This document shows, piece after piece, positions 62,700 to 64,000 of a stretch of DNA of 64,000 bases. Position 1 is the stretch's first letter. Every line of letters starts with the position of its first letter. The notes under the pieces were generated by a model that did not search any database, was not told the origin of the DNA, and saw only the letters and a program-made list of their open reading frames with translations. The DNA lies in NCBI RefSeq assembly GCF_024505145.1, contig NZ_JANIAA010000005.1, positions 360,531-424,530 on the forward strand, read 5' to 3'. The position numbers and the translations under genes are program-made. The DNA is from Streptomyces rugosispiralis. Lineage in GTDB: Bacteria > Actinomycetota > Actinomycetes > Streptomycetales > Streptomycetaceae.

Positions 62700-63364
62700 A
62701 CGCGGACCAGAAGATGCGTCAGTCCACCTCGGCGTCGGCGTACGGCGCGAGGGCGGGGACGGGTGCCGGTTCCGGTGCCGGGGACGGGGAGCCGCCCGGG
62801 CGCGTCCGGCGCTTCTGGTCCGAGCGGCGGGTACCGGCCGGGATCGTCGCCCTGATCATCGCCGCCATGAGCGGGCTGCTGCTGTACGACGTGGCGGCCG
62901 TGCGCTCGGGCCGGCGCGCCCTGCGGTGGCGGGACTGGCTCGCCGATGAACTCGCCTCGCGGCCGCTGGACGACGCGTGGATGATGGCCGGGGCGGCGCT
63001 GCTGGCCGCGCTGGGGGTGTGGATGGTGATCCTCGCGATGGCGCCGGGGCTGCGAGGGCTGCTGCCGATGCGTGCGCCGGAGCCGGAGTCCGGGGCCGGG
63101 GCCGACGTTCGAGCGGGAATCGACCGGACGTCGGCGGGGCTGGTGCTGCGGGACCGGGCGATGGAGGTGCCCGGTGTGCGATCGGCCCGCGTGGACGTCG
63201 GCCGACGGCGGATCAGGGCCCGCGCGCTGGCCCACTTCCGCGACCTCGACGAGGTACGCGCGGATCTGGACACCGCCCTCCACGAGGGCATCCGCCAACT
63301 GGGCCTCGCCCGGCCGCCCGCCCTCTCCGTCCACGTCCGGCGCTCGGCGAAGTCGAAGGGGTGA
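62696..63364 (+). CDS. Membrane protein of the Asp23 cluster (DUF6286-like)
   Basis: A 222-residue protein with an N-terminal disordered region (GARAGTGAGSGAGDGE), two helices (GIVALIIAAMSGLLLYDVAAV and MAGAALLAALGVWMVILAMA) and a C-terminal cytoplasmic domain (VRSARVDVGRRRIRARALAHFRDLDEVRADLDTALHEGIRQLGL). This layout is common for the DUF6286 membrane partner of Asp23 proteins in Streptomyces. The family name is from memory. Overlaps the upstream gene by ATGA. Confidence 0.75.
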   Translation: MNADQKMRQSTSASAYGARAGTGAGSGAGDGEPPGRVRRFWSERRVPAGIVALIIAAMSGLLLYDVAAVRSGRRALRWRDWLADELASRPLDDAWMMAGAALLAALGVWMVILAMAPGLRGLLPMRAPEPESGAGADVRAGIDRTSAGLVLRDRAMEVPGVRSARVDVGRRRIRARALAHFRDLDEVRADLDTALHEGIRQLGLARPPALSVHVRRSAKSKG

Positions 63365-63371
63365 GCGCGCC

Positions 63372-63926
63372 ATGCTGAGTGTCGTCAACCGGGTGCTGCT
63401 GGGGCTGGTGGGTCTGGTGCTGACCGCCGCGGGCGCGGTGATCCTGGCCGGGTGGCCGCCGTTCGACGGCCGCGGCGATGTGCTGCTCAGCCGGGCGGAC
63501 CGCACGCGGTGGCGGGACACCGGGTGGTGGTGGCCGGCCGTGATCGCGGCGCTCGCGGTGCTGTTCGTGCTCTCGCTGTGCTGGTTCCTGGTCCAGCTCC
63601 GACGGCGTCGCCTCCAGGAAGTGCTCGTGGAGACGGGCGACGGCGAGGGCGCCCTGCTCCGGGGCCGCGCCCTGGAGGCGGCGTTGTTGTCGGACGCGGA
63701 GTCGCTGGACGGCGTGGAGCGCGCCCACGTCCTGCTCCGGGGCCGCCGGACGACGCCGGAGGCCCGGATGGGCTTGGCGCTGGACGCGCGGGCGGACCCG
63801 CTGTCGACGCTGGACGCGGTGCGAGCGGAGGCCCTGGAACGCGCCCGCACATCGGCGGGCCTGGAGGCCCTCCCCGCGGAGGTGCGGCTGAGGGTGGCCC
63901 GACACGGGGCGGAGCGGGCGCGGTAG
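63372..63926 (+). CDS. amaP: Alkaline shock response membrane anchor protein AmaP
   Basis: A 184-residue protein with two N-terminal transmembrane helices (VLLGLVGLVLTAAGAVILAGW; WPAVIAALAVLFVLSLCWFLVQL) and a cytoplasmic domain ending in LERARTSAGLEALPAEVRLRVARHG. AmaP anchors Asp23 to the membrane. The topology, size and position at the end of the Asp23 cluster support the call. ATG at 63372, 8 bases after the previous stop. Confidence 0.82.
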   Translation: MLSVVNRVLLGLVGLVLTAAGAVILAGWPPFDGRGDVLLSRADRTRWRDTGWWWPAVIAALAVLFVLSLCWFLVQLRRRRLQEVLVETGDGEGALLRGRALEAALLSDAESLDGVERAHVLLRGRRTTPEARMGLALDARADPLSTLDAVRAEALERARTSAGLEALPAEVRLRVARHGAERAR

Positions 63927-63945
63927 CGCTGCGAGCGCGGAGGCG

Positions 63946-64000
63946 CGGCCCGGCCCCGCCGCCCCCCACCCCCCCCCCGCGGGGCCCCCCCCCCCCGCCC
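63946..64000. other. Poly-C low-complexity window end
   Basis: The final 55 bases are dominated by C runs (up to about 12) with a single GCGGGG interruption, unlike any other sequence in the window. This could be a real simple-sequence tract after the amaP gene or an assembly/consensus artefact at a contig edge. Confidence 0.5.

Overview
The window is high-GC actinobacterial chromosome, almost certainly Streptomyces. Evidence: GTG/ATG starts with frequent GTGA/ATGA stop-start overlaps, rare in-frame TTA codons, candidate leaderless promoters, and a gene order (gbn, ABC-F, pitH-type phosphate permease, cobalamin operon, LAETG-anchored protein, ectABCD) that from memory matches the core Streptomyces chromosome around S. 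coelicolor SCO1838-SCO1867. I see no rRNA, tRNA, CRISPR array, prophage or intact transposase gene.

Bases 1-26 kb are a sugar-acid catabolism region. After the 3' end of an MFS transporter and an isochorismatase-like hydrolase comes a hexuronate module: uronate dehydrogenase, 5-dehydro-4-deoxyglucarate dehydratase (kdgD) and a coupled unknown protein. An MFS gene that has lost its 3' half at a deletion junction and a small P-loop kinase follow. A second operon runs from a GntR regulator through a DapA-like lyase/dehydratase, an IlvD/Edd-type aldonate dehydratase, two sugar ABC permeases, a Gfo/Idh oxidoreductase, a PmoA-like protein and a binding lipoprotein. It has no ABC ATPase, so a shared ATPase encoded elsewhere is implied. 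A secreted deacetylase-like lipoprotein and a PL9-like pectate lyase suggest polymer attack outside the cell. At 22.5-25 kb an IclR regulator faces a 2-oxoglutarate-semialdehyde dehydrogenase, which would complete the oxidative uronate route. An aldo/keto reductase and a three-gene two-component operon lie between.

Bases 26-46 kb are core metabolism. On the minus strand lie ectABCD (ectoine and hydroxyectoine), ending in a strong terminator, and a SigE-family sigma factor overlapping a membrane protein gene. The plus strand carries an amidohydrolase and a sortase-anchored LAETG protein. A long minus-strand cobalamin operon (cbiB-cobQ-chelatase-cobO-cobB-cobE-cbiX-cobC) follows, led by a clear cobalamin riboswitch at about 44.1-44.3 kb. 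Upstream of that is a Pit phosphate transporter operon with a PHO box.

Bases 46-64 kb hold a class II aldolase, an alpha/beta hydrolase, an uncharacterised 492-residue protein, an ABC-F translation factor preceded by a 7-codon leader peptide, the nucleoid protein gbn, an enoyl-CoA hydratase, a PP2C/anti-sigma-kinase fusion divergent from a giant poly-HAMP hybrid kinase with its response regulator, and an Asp23/Gls24-AmaP envelope-stress cluster that runs to the window end.

The most notable observations are: a sigma factor gene with four TTA codons inside a 15-bp repeat; a 190-bp MITE-like element inserted in frame in cobE; the MAILLVH leader before the ABC-F gene; the truncated MFS gene; and the cluster of GATC sites upstream of gbn.
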